Under the pieces are notes generated by a model. That model saw only the letters and a program-made list of their open reading frames with translations. It did no database searches and was not told the origin of the DNA. A stretch of 64,000 nt of DNA from Cololabis saira (Eukaryota; Chordata; Actinopteri; Beloniformes; Belonidae), in contig NC_084597.1 in NCBI RefSeq assembly GCF_033807715.1, positions 10,326,843 through 10,390,842 of the forward strand, given 5' to 3'. Shown here piece after piece: positions 53,001 to 64,000 of this stretch (positions within the stretch are counted from its first letter, which is position 1; each line of letters starts with the position of its first letter). Both the position numbers and the translations under genes were made by a program.

Positions 53001-56000
53001 GTTCTGACAAACATTACCTGACCCTCTGACGGATCAAACGCAAAGCCATGAATGTCTGAGTCACCACTTTCCTCTCACCGACTACATAGAGGCAGCCGTT
53101 CAGTTTGCTGACTCCGTTTCCAGCCCGCCGCTGGCCCATCTCGCTGACCTCCGCCCACTTGTTGAGGTGAGGATTAAACCTTTCAACGCTGGACAGAGAT
53201 GCCACCCCGTCGTTTCCTCCCACTGCGTACACATAACTCTGACAAAGTGCAAAAACAAGTGATTGAAGTCCAGAAAAACCCACAAGTATCAGACATAAAT
53301 TATTGAGTTGTCTTTTATCATTTTTACCCCCAGTGCCACAGATCCAACCCCTCCTCTGGGTGTGTTCATGGGAGCCACAGCACTCCAGCAGTCGCTTTCG
53401 ATGTCGTAACGCTCCACGTCATTGAAGCAGGAGTTATCATCCAGACCTCCGATTGCATATATAGGACCACCTAGCGCAGCCAGGGCTATACCCCTCCTGA
53501 AAAACACATCACTGCTCAAAGCACTACTTACTAGGAATGGGCGATATTTTACCGTTCACGATAAACCGTCAAAAAAAATTCCCCACGGTAAGAATTTGTC
53601 ATCTCGCGGTAAAAACAATAAATTCCCGTTGATGACGTTTTTGTGTAAAGTCGGATTTATGGTTCTGTGTTAAATCCACGTACAACGTACATGAAGGAAG
53701 GAAGGAAGGAAGGAAGGAAGGAAGGAAGGAAGGAAGGAAGGAAGGAAGGAAGGAAGGAAGGAAGGAAGGAAACAAGGAAAGGAGGAAGGAAGGAGAGCAG
53801 GAGGAAAGAAGGAAGGAAGGAAGGAAGGAAGGAAGGAAGGAAGGAAGGAAGGAAGGAAGGAAGGAAGGAAGGAAGGAAGAAAACAAGGAAAGGAGGAAGG
53901 AAGGAGAGCAGGAGGAAAGAAATGAGCCTGAAAGAAAGGAAGGAAGGAAGGAAGGAAGGAAGGAAGGAAGGAAGGAAGGTAAATTCCCGTTGATGACGTT
54001 TTTGTGTAACAAACATGGCGGATCTGAGAGCGAGATAGATTTATAGTTGAAAAGATGGAGTTGAATTGGTATTTTTTTTTTTTAAATCGTCATTTTTATC
54101 GTTATCGGGATAAATGCCAGAAATTATCGTGATACATTTTTTAGTCCATACCGCCCATCCCTACTACTTACACAACATTTTAAGAGATAGAATACATGAA
54201 AAACCCATCACTACAAGACCATGCATGCTGAAGTGTAAATCTGACCCTCAACTTAGATGAAACAGAGAAACAAATGGCACTTTTCCACTAGTACCTACTC
54301 AGCCCGACTCAACTCGGTTTGGCACTTTTCCACCAGGGGTCTAACGTGCCAAGTAGATACTTTTCTGTAACTACTCTGGTGAGGTTCTAAGCGGCTGAGT
54401 CGGCTGTATCTGACGTCATCACACTACAGGCCACCGATTGGTCGGGGGGTTGGAGTCAGACGACTGAGTCAGGATGTGGCATCAGCAAAAGAGCGACTCT
54501 GACTGCGGCTTCTTGTTCATTTTATTCGACAGACAAGGGCAGCACAAACGTCTGTTTGGTGATCCAACTCTGAGGTGCAGATGTTCATAAACCTGGTGGC
54601 TGAGGAGCCAAAAAAAAGGGATCTAGAAGATAAGGAACAACAAGATCTACCAGGAGCTCTGTCACTTCATAGCTGCTCGTGGCTCCCAATGGACTTTTCA
54701 GCAGCGCCGAGATTAACTAAAAAAATTAAAAAGCGTAGCCGCTTGAAGTTTCTCTCACTCTCATTTTTAACTTGATATCAAACACAAGCCACAGACCCAG
54801 AAGCACATATATAATCTCCTCCAGGTTCTACATCTTCAGTGTTGTTGTCTTCTCCGTTTAGATCACACAATCAAATACGTCACAGCAGCTTCGCTCCAAC
54901 CCTCCTACTTCTGCTCCAGAATTGTTATGGAAAAGAAACTTGGCCGAGTTGAATAGAGCCGAGCTGAGTTGAATAGAGCCAAGTAGGTTCTAGTGGAAAA
55001 GTGCCATAACAGACCAGAGGAGTCCGAGTAAAAAGTGTTTCACTACAATTTGTCTTTATACCTTTTGGTGTTCATAGAGGCTTTCATCATCCACTTGTTG
55101 GTGAGGGGGTCAAACATCTCCATGTTGCCTAAGTGTTCGTTACCATCATGGCCCCCAACAGCATAAACTTTACCTATAATGATGGTAACAAAAAAAGAAA
55201 AATCATCAAGTACATGCAAAGTAGGTTAAATTCCTCTTACCAACCCCGCACTTACCTCCCACAGATATTACGCCCACATGACGACGTCTGCTGTTCATTT
55301 CAGGACCAAAGAACCAGCTGTTTTTAGTGATGGAGTAGCATTCGATGCTGCGAAATGGATCACCAGAACCTCCCCGACCACCCACGCAGAACAGAACCCC
55401 TGTGGGAGAGGTAACATTCAGCAAAAAGATGAAAAACAAAACATACTTTATCACCTGTAAAAATACACACACACATTATAAACTTTTTAAAAGCACTCAA
55501 GCTACAAATGGCAACATAAAAATACCTAAAGTGACTTTGTTCTGCTGTTCGGACTTGTTACCGGAGTGTGAGTGTAAGATTTCTTGTAAACGTTAAATGC
55601 CCGTCAAAGGGCCCCTCATGAAGATTGAAGAAGAAGTGACACCAGGTTTGTTTTTTCTACTCTTGAAAGTCTACGCTCATTTGTATTGAATATTGATGCC
55701 AAGTACCAATCACAAAATGCAGAGCTGAAGCAAAAAAACTGTTGACAGAATGAAAGAATGAATGAATGAATGAATGAATGAATGAATGAATGAATGAATG
55801 AATGAATGAATGAATGAATGAATGAATGAATGAATGAATGAATCTGCTTAGATTTAAAAAGAAATACCAAAAAAATCTTTGCATAACTCGTTGGATATGT
55901 TTAAATCCTCATACTTGCCTGAAATGTATAACTATTTGAGCAGTGCCAGAGCACAATGCATAACTCATGACTTATATATTAAAGTAATAAATATTATGTG

Positions 56001-57215
56001 ACACTGTAAATGTCATTCTACTCTGCCTTGCTTTTATTTCTATCTTTAAATTATTTTATTTCTGGCATTTTATTTATTGTGGCACAATATGGAGAAGCGT
56101 TCCAAATTTCATTTTATGTCCGACATGCAATGACAATGAAGTCTTTGTTTATCTTTATCTTTTTTATCTTACTTATGTCTATGTTGCACATACATACAGC
56201 AGGCCTATCACCTTCGGTATGACTGACTCAGCAAAACACATACAAAACAGCAAGAAAAATCCTTTTTAGGTAAGATGCTGTATTTTTTTTTTTCCTATTC
56301 ATTTGGAGAAAACGTCCTGAATTTTCCTGTCATAAAAGCTTTTACACAATTAAAACAAAACACGATCACAGAAACAGTACCTGCAGTATGTTTCCGAGGG
56401 ATGGTCCGGACAGAGTATTCAAAGTCCGGCACCACTTTGTTGCTGAGGTGCAGGTAGTAGTTCCTGGCTTCATCCATCAGGTCACGACAGCTCAAGTTTC
56501 CATTGATCATCTCATCTTTCGCCACCGTTCCAGTCAGAAACTCTACCGGGAGAAGAGGCAGGCGCACCTACAGGCAGACATTTGTAAAAATGATTACATA
56601 AAACTATAAAAAAAATGTTGGGTCAAGCACGAATAAGGATTTTCAACAGGTCAATTTTAAAATAATAAAAAAAAGAATATCTATTGCAGTAGTTCAAACA
56701 TTAAGAATGTTGTGTACACATAAATTCATATAAAACTTTTAAATTAAGTGATTTTTGTCAAGATGAATTGGCACTAGCCTTAAAAAAAAGTCATGTGGTG
56801 CAACCATGATTCATATTAAAATAAATTAATTTCCTTAACATCTTGACATCTTTTTTTTTTTTACAAGTTTTCAGTGTTATACAAAAATGGTTATTTTAAT
56901 GGTCGCGTCACATGCTATTTCATAAAATGGAGTCAAACTTCAGTCAAACTTTGTTTGTATATTATGATGGAATTATAAATATAAATGTGTATAAATCTTA
57001 TACACTACAAGACATTTTGGAAATCATGCCAGATAGGGCAGAAGATTGATTTAAATACATTTAGAGTGATTTCAAAAAAGTTTTCAAAACAAGAGTCATG
57101 GTCGGACGGTCGCACCACATGACATTTTGACGCTTAAAACAACAACAAAATCCCAAATAAATAAATATTTTTTGTAAAATTCAAGTGAGTCCATATGTGG
57201 GACAGGTACAGTAGG

Positions 57216-57275
<60 letters not shown>

Positions 57276-59076
57276 TTTTTTTATCCATTTAAACCTTTTT
57301 TGATTTGAAAAAAAATCATTTTATTCGGAAAATATAGGCGTTACGTCATTGACCCATTTGCAAAAATAATTTCACATGCAGATACACAGTCAATTAAGTT
57401 TAAGAGTAAAAAATGCTTCACAAAAACTGCACGTGTTCTCTGACCTGAGACATGATCTGGTCCAGCCAGGCCTCATGGTGCTGAGGGTTTGCCTTCAGCC
57501 ACTTCACTGCTGCATTGTACACCTGTGTCTCTGAGTGGATATTGAGGTCACAGGACGACAACAATGTGCGCAAGTGTTGGGGCGACACGCATGTGAAGTC
57601 CTCACAATCCACAACCTCAGTGAAATGCTCGCAGGCATAGCGGTCGGCCATGTCCATCAGGTCCACACGGTTGTGACTCTCAGCAAAGGTTCGAACTGCC
57701 AGGCAGTTGGTGGGGTGAAAGTGGGCCTTCATGTACTCGCAGCAAGCTCGTGCCACCAGCTCCACCTAACAAGAACCATGCAATAAAGGCCTTTTATACA
57801 GGGTACAGTGCAGTTCTGGAAACAAACTTGTCATTATTTTTTGAACTGTTCAATTAAGCAAAATTTTATTTTTATGTATAAATGTAGAACACGTCAGACC
57901 ACTGAAGGCTTAAGGAGAGATTCTGTTTGCATGTCTTTACCTGAAGGATGCAGGCAGCATAAAGCAACGGCTGGACATTGTCCACGGTTAAGGTGAGTTT
58001 GGAGGTGTAAGAAAAATGGACAAGATCCTGGATGGCATCACCATCAAAGTCCTTAATCTCAATCAGCTCTTGTTTGGCCTCTGACATCTCTGACAGGAAC
58101 ATTGCCCTGAGGAAGAAAAAAAAAACATTACCACCACTTTTAAGGAGAAGGCAGAAACCCCTAATCTGGCACTAAGGTCGTCTTTTTGAATGCATCTCCT
58201 AGGGAAGCCCCTCTAGTATGATTAACAATAATCTTTTAAAGTGTGTGTTGTCACAGGACGGTGCAGTAATGTATGTAACAGGATAGTCGCTGTGCAACAT
58301 ATGGCTGACACAAATTAACACCAAGACCCATCAGGGCACTCGAGATGTGGAAAAAAGAGGAAACTGGAAGGAAAACACATCAGATAAGTTCATAATGTGT
58401 TAAATTCAACCATGCCTTAATTAGAAAAGTTGTAGTATAAATCATTTGTTCATAACATCATTAGGAGTATCAACCATGACATCAACAAAACTGATCACAG
58501 ACTAATAAAAAAATATTTTTTTGTTAAGACAGATAAACGTAAATGTAGAGATAAAATAGCTATGACGATTTAAATTTAACACACCTGAAGTAAGGGATAA
58601 CACAAGCCAACACTAGCTTGTGACATGGTATCAACCTACTGCCAACCTGCGAAAGAAAAAAAAAAAAGAGAAATACAGAAAACATGAAGAAGGGAAGCAT
58701 TCATATAATAATTTGCAAGTCCAGACCTGTGCTTCGGTAAATATTTAAAGACAAAAAAATATCTCAAAAGAAATTAAGAGTAGGCTCATCTGTAAATGAT
58801 TGTTTACTAAATCACAATAAACCAAACGGTGCTGAAAGAAATTAAAATAATCAAAGCTCAGAGGAGAGAGAGCTCTACCTTCAGAGTGACATCACAGAGC
58901 TCCCCGACTTCGTAGAAATGCCTGAGTGAGTTATGAAAGTCCTTCCAAGCTTCATGAGCCTCAAAGATAAAAGAGCCATCAGGCTCACATTCTGCTTTTG
59001 ATGTTTTGCCTCCCGGTCGCTTCTCCTTGGACTTCTGCTGCTTGGCATGATCTGGCACCACATCCCCTGGTGCCAT
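50100..59076 (-). CDS. klhl8: Kelch-like protein 8 (BTB-BACK-Kelch)
   Basis: Eleven coding exons: 59076-58879, 58646-58585, 58106-57941, 57765-57445, 56567-56381, 55399-55256, 55173-55062, 53496-53328, 53238-53079, 52551-52350 and 50223-50100. They total 1845 bp, 614 residues, all in phase; human KLHL8 has 620. The start is MAPGDVVPDH with a strong Kozak context (CCCACCATGG). BTB about 48-155 (GELCDVTLKV, HKLVLACVIPYFRAMF), BACK about 160-270 (CCEYMKAHFHPTNCL), six Kelch repeats from about 312, each with a VGG or IGG pair (VYAVGGHDGNEHLGNMEMF, IYAIGGLDDNSCFNDVERY). KLHL8 is a substrate adaptor for CUL3 ubiquitin ligase, reported to act on rapsyn. A splice acceptor (CTGTAG) six bases before the ATG shows a separate 5' UTR exon upstream, not located. 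Confidence 0.96.
50309..50970. mobile_element. DNA element with Myb/SANT-like coding remnant
   Basis: Inverted ends TGACTGCGTTTACATGCA and TGCATGTAAACGTAGTCA. An open frame (plus strand, 50402-50848) carries FINVMKDMNILAFVDGRKYQ and VSEKLREAGFVLD, like the Myb/SANT-type DNA-binding protein of PIF/Harbinger transposons. No transposase is present, so it is non-autonomous. Lies in the last klhl8 intron. Confidence 0.65.
51600..52306 (+). mobile_element. Probable LINE 3' end with A tail
   Basis: A short degraded frame (LEKIIKLFQSRVPSSYKVLKW) and a poly(A) run at about 52290-52306 suggest a 5'-truncated L1-type copy. A CA-rich tract is at 52135-52172. Confidence 0.45.
53532..54163. mobile_element. 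hAT-type element containing a GGAA microsatellite
   Basis: Ends TAGGAATGGGCGATA and CCGCCCATCCCTA, exact 8-bp duplication CTACTTAC (53524-53531, 54164-54171). About 285 bp of GGAA repeats (53694-53979) lie inside. Long open frames there are repeat artefacts. In a klhl8 intron. Confidence 0.88.
54274..55007. mobile_element. Inverted-repeat element
   Basis: Ends GGCACTTTTCCACTAG and CTAGTGGAAAAGTGCC, with internal AGTTGAATAGAGCC repeats near the right end. Same klhl8 intron as the previous element. Confidence 0.8.
55747..55843. repeat. GAAT tetranucleotide microsatellite
   Basis: About 24 copies of GAAT in a klhl8 intron. Confidence 0.97.
57218..57272. repeat. TA microsatellite
   Basis: Uninterrupted TA run in a klhl8 intron. 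Confidence 0.97.
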
Positions 59077-59331
59077 GGTGGGCTACAGAAAACAACACCT
59101 ACAAGCCAGGGGAGAGAGACAGAGTAGGAATCTGAGCACTCGGTTTTCAGGTACAGTAACAGTTTCCTTGATCTCATTTGAAGATTTCATGATGTTAAGG
59201 AAAGATGGTATGATACATTTCTGAGGAGAGGCTTAAGAGAATAGACAACCATGATTCAACCACACTTACAATAAGCTGAAAATGTTGCCTAAATCTCATT
59301 TTAGTAATATAAGAAGATAAAAGCATTACAC

Positions 59332-59828
59332 TAGTGATGAACCGATTGTTCGGTAACCGAAATTGTTCGGCCGAAAATGGCAAAAAAACACTTTCGGTGT
59401 TCGGCGGAATAAGTGGGGAAAAAAAACGAACAATTAATAACGGCGTTGTAAAATAAGGAAATAGAGGGGCCGCTCCGTCCCGTAACGTTGCACACTACAT
59501 AAATCGTTGGCCAACCAAAAACCAACCCCATAAGAATTTTACCCAACATTCACCAGGAGGTGGAACCAAAACAACATAATGCTGGGAAATTAAAACATTT
59601 TAATTTTTTTATGTTCAATAAATATTTTCTACCTTGTAATTTTGTACAAGATTTTTTTCTTTGAAAAGCATGCCTAAATCAAATTTATTTGATTTATGCA
59701 ATGGTGAAAAAATTGGCAAAATAAATGAAAAACTGCGAAAAACCATGTTCGATATTGTTCGGTATTCGGCCAAGTGTTTATTATTATTTTCGGTTTCGGC
59801 CACAAATTTTCATTTCGGTGCATCACTA
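59332..59828. mobile_element. hAT-type element upstream of klhl8
   Basis: Ends TAGTGATGAACCGATTG and CGGTGCATCACTA, exact 8-bp duplication CATTACAC (59324-59331, 59829-59836). Interior words TTCGGCCGAAAATGG. Confidence 0.88.
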
Positions 59829-60582
59829 CATTACACCATTGTTATTAGTAGTGTTAAAGAAAAAGTCACAAAAGAGAAAATATCATCATAAAAAACATTA
59901 GATGTTAAAATCTTTTATCAGTCTAAATGTGTGTTGTTTATGCTACTGAAGTCTAACAGGAGCCACGAGCAGTCGGACAAGACCAACTGAGTCACAAAAG
60001 AAAAGCTATCAGATACAATATTTCAGAACCAAGTCTGAAATCAGTTGGTAGAAACATATTATTCTGGGACTTATCTTATTTTTTAATTTATTATAGTTTT
60101 TCAAGAACAAGAATTGTACATCTTCTAATCAATTAAATCTTTGTATACATTGTAAACCCTTTTAAACAAAGAATGCTTAGAAAACCGCAATGTATAAATA
60201 ACCTTGCCAAATGTTTTGTTTTCATCTAAATTGGGCAATGCAGCACTTTTTTTTCCTGGTTTGAAAAAAAGGAAATTCTTATCAATAATAATAACAGAGC
60301 CCTGATACTGCCTACAATATATATTCAGAAACGGATTTATTCATTTTTTAACTCCACTGACTCATTCAAAGGATTTAACTGGTGTAAAAAAGTGTTTAGA
60401 TGGATGACTCATTCAAGAATAAATACCACGAAGCATCCACAAATAAGCACAAATCACACCGAATCAGTAAAAAGATGAGACATTTTGGTGGGAGACTCCA
60501 CCTATAAACTGCAGATTTACCCAGTAGTCCTTCCAATTTTGTATCATCTCCCTTTAGCCCCTTTCTGCAACAACTGGAGACA

Positions 60583-60652
60583 AATATATATATTATATAT
60601 ATATATAATATTTTATATATATATATATATATATAATATATATGTATAATAT

Positions 60653-60686
<34 letters not shown>
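60583..60686. repeat. TA-rich microsatellite
   Basis: Interrupted TA runs. The stretch from 59837 to 61200 otherwise shows no gene. The klhl8 5' UTR exon and promoter may lie here but I cannot place them. Confidence 0.9.
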
Positions 60687-60691
<5 letters not shown>

Positions 60692-61214
60692 AATCCAACT
60701 TACTGCTGCACCTAAAGAAAAATCCCTTCGGTTGATGCTGAGAGCAGTTGAGACTGAGAGCAGACAGAAGCGAAGCACCGTACAGATGAAGTACTGTCTG
60801 GTATTTTAAAGCCTTCTCCGACACTGAATAGACGCAGTGTATCGTCTCTCATCGTTAGTCCGCTCAGCTATTCGGATAGAAAACATCAAGTCTCATCATA
60901 TGTTTTAATGATTAAAGACTTTTTTTTGTTCCAACTTTAATAATACAGGGCAACTTCTCCTCCCAAAGACATGTTGTTTAGGCTAACTGGGAATACTGAT
61001 TAGGCTTTGTTTAAATTAACTACAATGTAATTATAGGAATATTATTCTGTCTGTGTGTCATTGGAGTAAATAAAAGCACTTTTTAAACACGTTGTTAGCA
61101 CATGTTGACATTCAGCTAAATCAGTCAGCCTGAACAACATCCTCAGATGAGGTTATATTATTCATAAGGAATAAGTGGGTTGAAAAAGTAAATTATTTAA
61201 AAGCTGTATAACAG

Positions 61215-61310
61215 GACCGTGGATAGCTCAAAGGGTTGAACGGGCGCCATTTGTAGAGGCTGTAGTCCTCGTGCAGGCAGCGTAGGTTCGAGTCCCGGCC
61301 TGTTGCTCTG
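61215..61310 (+). mobile_element. tRNA-derived SINE head
   Basis: An A box (TAGCTCAAAGGG, 61225-61236) and a B box (GGTTCGAGTCC, 61285-61295) are about 50 bases apart, as in tRNA genes, but the piece does not fold as a clear tRNA cloverleaf, so a SINE is likelier than a tRNA. Confidence 0.6.
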
Positions 61311-62094
61311 TACTGCAATACTGTTGCCATTTGAAATTATTTTCTTGCTCCAGAGGACAAAACGGCAACTCTGCTATCAAGGTACTTTAAAGTATTGTGA
61401 AAATGTGCAAACCCTTCTGCCAAACAAGCTGGGACACTTTAATCTAATGATTTGTCGCCATTGTTTAAAGCCTTAAAAACAAAAACAAAACAAACTGTCG
61501 AAATTGTAAACTAAAATTTGTTTTGTGTATTTTTTGAAAAATAAATATAGACGGTATAAACTGTCTGCATCCAGATTTTTTTAGGAAAGGTTTTGTACTT
61601 ATGAAACAATGTTATAAGCATCCAGGCGCTAAACGTGCACGACCGCGGTCCAAACCTGTCATTCAATGAAAATACTCAAGTGTATAATAAAACAAGAAAA
61701 AATACAACAACCAAGTTTTGGATTAACATCAAGCAAGAAGGGGAAATATATGGATTTCAAAACTACAGCAGCTGAGGGTGTTAAAATGATAAAAAGACGG
61801 GGTGAGTAACAGTATTCATCATGGTCGGCACCCCTCACCAGACCCAGCATCACCTTCTCTGGCAACAACATTCCCCTCTCTTCGTCTGTCACCAACCTTG
61901 GTGTCAAAATGGACCCCCAACTCTCCTTTGATTGCCACATTAATCACCTCTGCAAGATCTCCTTCTACCACCTTTGCAACATCGCCAAACTCGGTCCCAC
62001 CCTCACCCTCCCAGATGCTGAAAAGCTGGTCCACGTCTTTGTCTCCTCCAGACTGGGCTACTGTAACGCACTTCCCATCGGGATTAGGCCTGTG

Positions 62095-62830
62095 TTGAAA
62101 AAAATCGATTTCCCAATTTCTAAATCGATTCTCATATAAATTCCTAAAAATCGATTCATATGTCTAAAGATCGATTTTTTTTTAATTTATTTATATTTTT
62201 TTTTTCATCATTACATTACAATTTTTGGTTATTTTTTTGTTTATCCCCAAAAAAGGAATGTTTTGTTGGACACGAGAATAACTGGTGCCATGTTTTTGCC
62301 TTTAAATATGTTTAAAGGTATGAAAACATTAAAGTGTTAGGTTATAATTGCATAAATTGTCTATATTTCATTACTTTATATACTGTCTTGGGGTTACATT
62401 TGCAAAAAATGCTAAAAACCAAATGCTCAAAAATTAAAAACCAAAATAGACCGAAAATGGAACAAATAAAAACGGAATGTGGGAAAAAATAAAACCGATT
62501 TCATCCGTCTCTGTTTGCTGCCCTGGATCTGTTTGGTAATTCTGACCCACGATGATTCTGAAAGCAGTTTTATCAGCATTCCAGGAGCTGATTGGTCCTT
62601 ACAGCATCATTAGCTGCCAATACTTGCTGTTTAATCTCAATATAATACTAGTAGTAATATTTTGCATAACTACAGTCATATAATTCATGCAACAGCTCAA
62701 AAAACAGTTTTAATAACACTAACCCAAATCAATATCGGAATTGAATCGAATCAAATCTTGATAATCGATTCTGAATCTAAAGAATCGGAATCGAATCGAT
62801 TCTTGACATTTGAATCGATCCCCAGCCCTA
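62095..62830. mobile_element. hAT-type element inside the LINE
   Basis: Starts TAGGCCTGTGTTG and ends ATCCCCAGCCCTA, exact 8-bp duplication ATCGGGAT (62087-62094, 62831-62838). AATCGATT words recur at both ends. Confidence 0.88.
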
Positions 62831-62859
62831 ATCGGGATCCCCAGCAAGAGACTCCAGAG

Positions 62860-63061
62860 CAGGGGTCACCAGTCCTGCATGTTTTAGACGTTTCCCTGCT
62901 TTATTGCACCATGATACAAGTGACTGTGTCATTAACAGAATTGTGCAGCCCTGGATGACAAGCTGGTGACGATGATTAATTAGAACCAGGTGTGTTAAAG
63001 CAGGGAAACATCTAAAACATGCAGGACACCGGCCCTCGAGGACCAGGATTGGTGACCCCTG
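62860..63061. mobile_element. Short palindromic hAT-type element inside the LINE
   Basis: Ends CAGGGGTCACCAGTCCTGC and TTGGTGACCCCTG, exact 8-bp duplication CTCCAGAG (62852-62859, 63062-63069). Complementary GTTTTAGACGTTTCCCTGC and GCAGGGAAACATC parts make it foldable. Confidence 0.9.
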
Positions 63062-63679
63062 CTCCAGAGGCTCAAGTACATCCAGAACTCTGCAGCTAGG
63101 ATCCTGATGAGAGTGAAACACGACCAGATCACCGCCACTCTTCAATCACTCCACCGGCTTCCTGTCTCCACCAGGATTGAATATAAGGTCTCCCTCCTCA
63201 CTCACCAGAGTGTCCATGGAAATGCTCCCCCTACCTCAAAGAACTACTCCTCCTCCCACAACCCACTACACGCTCCCTCCGCTCTTCTCACACTACCCGC
63301 CTCCATGTTCCCAGGACCAGACTCTGCACCCATGGGTGACACAGGGCCTTTAGCGTCGCTGCCCACGCCTCTGGAATGCCCTCCCTGACAACCTAAGGGC
63401 ACCACAAACCACGGACAATTTTAAAAGAGGACTAAAAACCTTTTTTAGCAAAGCATTTTATCACTAAACAATGCTGCTGTTTTATTTCCTAGTTGCTGTT
63501 TTCAATTGTTTTATTCTCTTTTTACATGTCTTGACTTTTTATCCTTTTATCTCTTATCTTGATTTTATTTGTTTCCTTTTTAATTATCAAACTGTAGCAC
63601 TTTGAGATTCGCAGTAATGTAAAGTGCATTATAAATATAATTTATTATTATTATTTTTAGTATTCAGTATTTATTATTT

Positions 63680-64000
63680 TAAGTGTAAGTAGCACCAGTT
63701 TTTTTGTTTTTTTTAACTCTCCTTTTGACTTTTCCCTTTGTAGGGGTCAACACAGCAGGTCATCATATTCTGCATATTTTATTTTGCATAGGTTTTTACG
63801 CTCTATGCCTTGTACAACCTTCCCCATTTGTCCAGGATTGGGACCGGCACGCAGCGGCTGAAACACTTTGGCTCATAGCAGGAATGAGTATCGATGTACA
63901 ACCCTTTCAGTTGAAGAGCAGGTTGAAGACTTGGTTCTTTAACGAGCTCTTCTGCCCCTAGTTAACTTCACTGATCGTCAGGATGAGTCTTCCTCTATAA
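63680..64000 (+). mobile_element. Probable LINE-derived sequence at window edge
   Basis: An open stretch ends LKSRLKTWFFNELFCP, which resembles the end of fish LINE reverse transcriptases. Cut by the window end. Confidence 0.4.

Larger units (their letters stand above)
61810..63660 (+). mobile_element. L2-like LINE fragment broken by two insertions
   Basis: Reverse-transcriptase C-terminal pieces flank the inserts: SVTNLGVKMDPQLSFDCHIN and FVSSRLGYCNALP before them, ILMRVKHDQITATLQSLHRL and PVSTRIEYKVSLL after. Ends TAGCACTTTGAGATTCGC with a TATAAATATAATTTATT tail. Confidence 0.82.

Noticed and set aside
53599..54016. Phe-Leu-Pro-Ser and Gly-Arg-Lys-Glu repeat proteins
   Set aside because: They translate a GGAA microsatellite inside a hAT-type element.
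61215..61310. A tRNA gene
   Set aside because: A and B boxes are present but stems do not pair as a cloverleaf. A SINE head explains it better.
1..64000. CRISPR arrays, operons or bacterial-type systems
   Set aside because: The genes are spliced vertebrate genes, and all repeats seen are eukaryotic satellites or mobile elements.

Overview
The window looks like teleost fish DNA, probably from a percomorph-like genome. The evidence is intron-rich vertebrate genes with GT-AG introns, an interspersed-repeat load typical of fish (many short non-autonomous DNA transposons, L1 and L2-like LINE tails, tRNA-derived SINEs, TA and GGAA microsatellites), and recognisable orthologues of vertebrate genes. 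Nothing in it looks bacterial, and I see no CRISPR array or operon.

There are three protein genes. (1) 1-7377, plus strand: an F-box gene that I match to fbxo39. It has six exons in the window, all open, and only the extreme N terminus lies outside. (2) 10044-46983, minus strand: a very large lectin-receptor gene that I reconstructed from signal peptide to stop as 50 coding exons (6480 bp, 2159 residues, every junction in phase). Its order is signal peptide, five C-type lectin-like domains (CTLDs), a SUEL/rhamnose-binding lectin domain, an F5/8 type C (discoidin) domain, an LCCL domain, seven more CTLDs, one transmembrane helix and a short tail. It has neither the ricin-B nor the fibronectin-II domain of the mannose-receptor family. 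I know of no named protein with this architecture, and it is the main candidate for something undescribed. (3) 50100-59076, minus strand: klhl8, a BTB-BACK-Kelch adaptor of Cullin-3 ubiquitin ligases, complete in 11 coding exons (614 residues).

Layout: fbxo39 runs toward the lectin gene (convergent 3' ends about 2.2 kb apart). The lectin gene and klhl8 lie head-to-tail on the minus strand, with about 1.2 kb between the likely klhl8 poly(A) site and the lectin start codon. From 59.1 to 64 kb I see only klhl8 upstream sequence and repeats. fbxo39 and klhl8 are both of types linked to ubiquitin ligases (SCF and CUL3). I see no functional link between them and the lectin receptor.

The introns are full of mobile elements. 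At least 14 insertions have exact or near-exact 8-bp target duplications, as hAT-type elements make. Five lectin introns shrink to about 67-94 bases when one such element is removed, so the gene was probably compact before the insertions. Two elements with TTAA duplications, one L1 insertion with a clear duplication, several LINE 3' ends and two tRNA-type SINEs were also seen. fbxo39 intron 1 holds a second copy of the gene's own terminal coding exon and 3' flank, and a 108-bp near-perfect palindrome.
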